From Candidatus Woesearchaeota archaeon (GTDB lineage Archaea; Nanobdellota; Nanobdellia; Woesearchaeales; UBA11716): a DNA stretch of 13,803 bases. Positions 13,038 to 13,803 of this stretch are shown here, in pieces (the stretch's first letter is position 1; each line of letters begins with the position of its first letter). Both the position numbers and the translations under genes were made by a program. Below the pieces are notes generated by a model. It did no database searches and had not been told where the DNA came from. It saw only the letters and a list, made by a program, of their open reading frames with translations. Where the stretch lies: assembly GCA_013329175.1 (NCBI GenBank), contig DUKR01000054.1:4051-17853 (forward strand). The letters run 5' to 3'.

Positions 13038-13526
13038 TTGTTTTTTCATTTCTGCGTAAGAGATACATGCTGGCATGGAAAGCGATAAAGCCGTGTTCAC
13101 AATAAAATACCCTTTTCTTGCCAGTGTTGAGCACATGGTGTTCCTGTCATCGCTTACGACCATGTCGAGTTGGTGAAGGCTGGCAGTCGCAACAATAAGA
13201 AAATCATCAAGCAGTTTCCTCTCTGGAGTCGTTCCTCCTACTTCCAAAAAAGCAGCATGATATTTTGCAGCTATGCCCCTAATACTATCAGTTACTGGGT
13301 AGGTATGCTTTCCAATAAGGTTATCATAAATCGTCAGCAAGTCTACACGAACGTTCCTGTTTTTCACCCTTATGCTTTGGGGAACAGACCTCAATTCCAT
13401 TCTGGATACGCTGCTGGCATAAAGAATCCATTCCGATGGCCCTGTTAGCTTAGAGGTTATGCTATCTCTCTCCTCATCTACTGCAATCAGCCCGAATATG
13501 TTCGTGTCAAGAAGGGTGCGCCTCAT
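13023..13526 (-). CDS. PIN-domain (VapC-like) ribonuclease PIN2, 167 aa
   Basis: The ATG at 13526 opens the same M-R-R-T-L-L-D-T-N-I-F-G-L-I-A start as PIN1. Predicted catalytic acids are Asp7, Glu44 (R-M-E-L-R), Asp108 (L-D-D-F-L-I-V-A-T-A) and Asp126/127 (V-S-D-D-R-N-T-M). The conserved V-G-G-T-T-P turn (about 96-101) also occurs in PIN1. All four acids are kept, so both copies should be active rather than decayed. GGGAGG at 13538-13543 is 11 bases upstream, but the TATA palindrome present at the other two start regions is absent, so this gene may depend on a promoter further right or on weak transcription. The 3' end overlaps microprotein B by 15 bases. RNA endonuclease activity is inferred from the family. 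Confidence 0.9.
   Translation of the reverse strand: MRRTLLDTNIFGLIAVDEERDSITSKLTGPSEWILYASSVSRMELRSVPQSIRVKNRNVRVDLLTIYDNLIGKHTYPVTDSIRGIAAKYHAAFLEVGGTTPERKLLDDFLIVATASLHQLDMVVSDDRNTMCSTLARKGYFIVNTALSLSMPACISYAEMKKQLGGL
13041..13046 (+). terminator. T6 tract after microprotein B
   Basis: A run of six T starts 3 bases after the TAA of microprotein B, in the right orientation for archaeal oligo-T termination. It falls within the last codons of PIN2 on the other strand. No clear hairpin precedes it. Confidence 0.45.
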
Positions 13527-13549
13527 GAAAGCTGCCGCCTCCCGCGATA
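13486..13549. repeat. Direct repeat at the 5' end of PIN2 (partner 12814-12877)
   Basis: Partner of the repeat above at an offset of 672 bases. Similarity stops at the point where the TATA palindrome would follow: here the sequence continues as AGTTACC on the plus strand instead of TTTAAATA, so the promoter part of the unit is missing or degenerate. Confidence 0.85.
13538..13543 (-). promoter_or_regulatory. GGGAGG element upstream of PIN2
   Basis: Third copy of the GCGGGAGG block, 11 bases before the PIN2 ATG and at the same distance as in PIN1. Unlike the other two copies it has no adjacent TATA palindrome, so here it can more easily lie inside a 5' untranslated leader and act as a Shine-Dalgarno. 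Confidence 0.5.
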
Positions 13550-13734
13550 GTTACCTGCACTCATGCTCCTGCTCCAGACCTCATCCCCCGCTGCCCTCTT
13601 TTTTGCCCTCGTGGCTTTTTCATCCAAAAGCAGGTCGTTTCCTGTTATTGATGCTTACAGCACCTGCTACCCTAAACTGCATGGGATGCTTTCCAAACCC
13701 TGCTATTTCCTAAGACTTCCCCTTTAAAAACATA
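13550..13734. other. Intergenic region with no convincing gene
   Basis: Short frames exist on both strands (for example plus 13564-13728 and a 20-codon basic minus-strand frame), but none has a start signal, family motif or similarity to neighbours. No microprotein like A or B follows PIN2, so the tandem module array ends here. Confidence 0.6.
13723..13730. promoter_or_regulatory. TATA-like TTTAAAAA at the right edge
   Basis: An A/T octamer in otherwise G+C-richer sequence, about 42 bases before the in-frame ATG at 13768 and 27 bases before a GTG at 13753 on the plus strand. It could drive the partial frame at the window end; on the minus strand it lies about 197 bases before PIN2. Confidence 0.3.
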
Positions 13735-13803
13735 ATGGTTTTTCCTGATGGAGTGCCGTCGGTGTCAATGGCCTATGCGTGGCCAAAGCTACAGGCAAAA
13801 AAA
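13735..13803 (+). CDS. Possible start of a gene running off the right edge (hypothetical, partial)
   Basis: The frame from the ATG at 13735 is open to the end of the window (23 codons). In-frame alternatives are GTG 13753, which would be leaderless from the TATA-like box, and ATG 13768. The short product begins M-V-F-P-D-G-V-P-S-V-S-M-A-Y-A-W and shows no recognisable motif. It is too short to be sure it is coding. Confidence 0.25.
   Translation, partial: MVFPDGVPSVSMAYAWPKLQAKK

Noticed and set aside
13797..13803. A7 at the window end as a terminator or poly-A
   Set aside because: Only a short homopolymer at the edge, within the putative partial frame; no context to interpret.

Overview
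The window looks like part of a DPANN-type archaeal genome, most likely Woesearchaeota-like; this placement is inference. The evidence is palindromic TATA boxes placed 23-29 bp from start codons, a class III (pilin-like) signal peptide with a G|Q processing site, a Cys-rich and Ig-like secreted megaprotein, and small PIN-domain genes. G+C is about one half by eye. Almost everything longer than a microprotein is on the minus strand.

Layout, right to left in the direction of minus-strand transcription: (i) 13550-13803, mostly non-coding, with a possible plus-strand gene start at the edge; (ii) two tandem modules of about 650-670 bp (12213-12864 and 12865-13543), each with a minus-strand PIN-domain ribonuclease-like gene (168 and 167 aa) and a convergent plus-strand microprotein of 35 or 42 aa whose 3' end overlaps the PIN gene by 15-17 bp; (iii) a membrane-anchored 605-aa secreted protein (10388-12205); (iv) a giant secreted multidomain protein starting at 10391 and still open at base 1 (at least 3,463 aa). 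The last two overlap through ATGA and form an operon.

The giant gene takes up three quarters of the window. I translated it across its whole length in one frame without meeting a stop; because its stop codon lies outside the window it is easily missed, and the many short ORFs seen in other frames over 1-10391 are shadows. It has a Sec signal peptide, two Cys-rich blocks separated by a carboxypeptidase-regulatory-like domain and an FN3-like domain, then about 20 diverged Ig-like modules recognisable by linkers of the form V-D-x-x-x-P, and a FlgD-like Ig domain with an FSPNGDG motif at the edge.

The most interesting part is 12205-13550. A 21-bp block carrying a palindromic TATA box is repeated exactly at 12213-12233 and 12865-12885. 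Each copy sits between divergent starts, so it probably fires both ways: the left copy drives microprotein A and the surface-protein operon, the right copy drives microprotein B and PIN1. The geometry suggests a toxin-antitoxin-like pair in an unusual tail-to-tail arrangement, sharing a promoter element with a cell-surface operon. This function is inferred; no known antitoxin fold was recognised in the microproteins.
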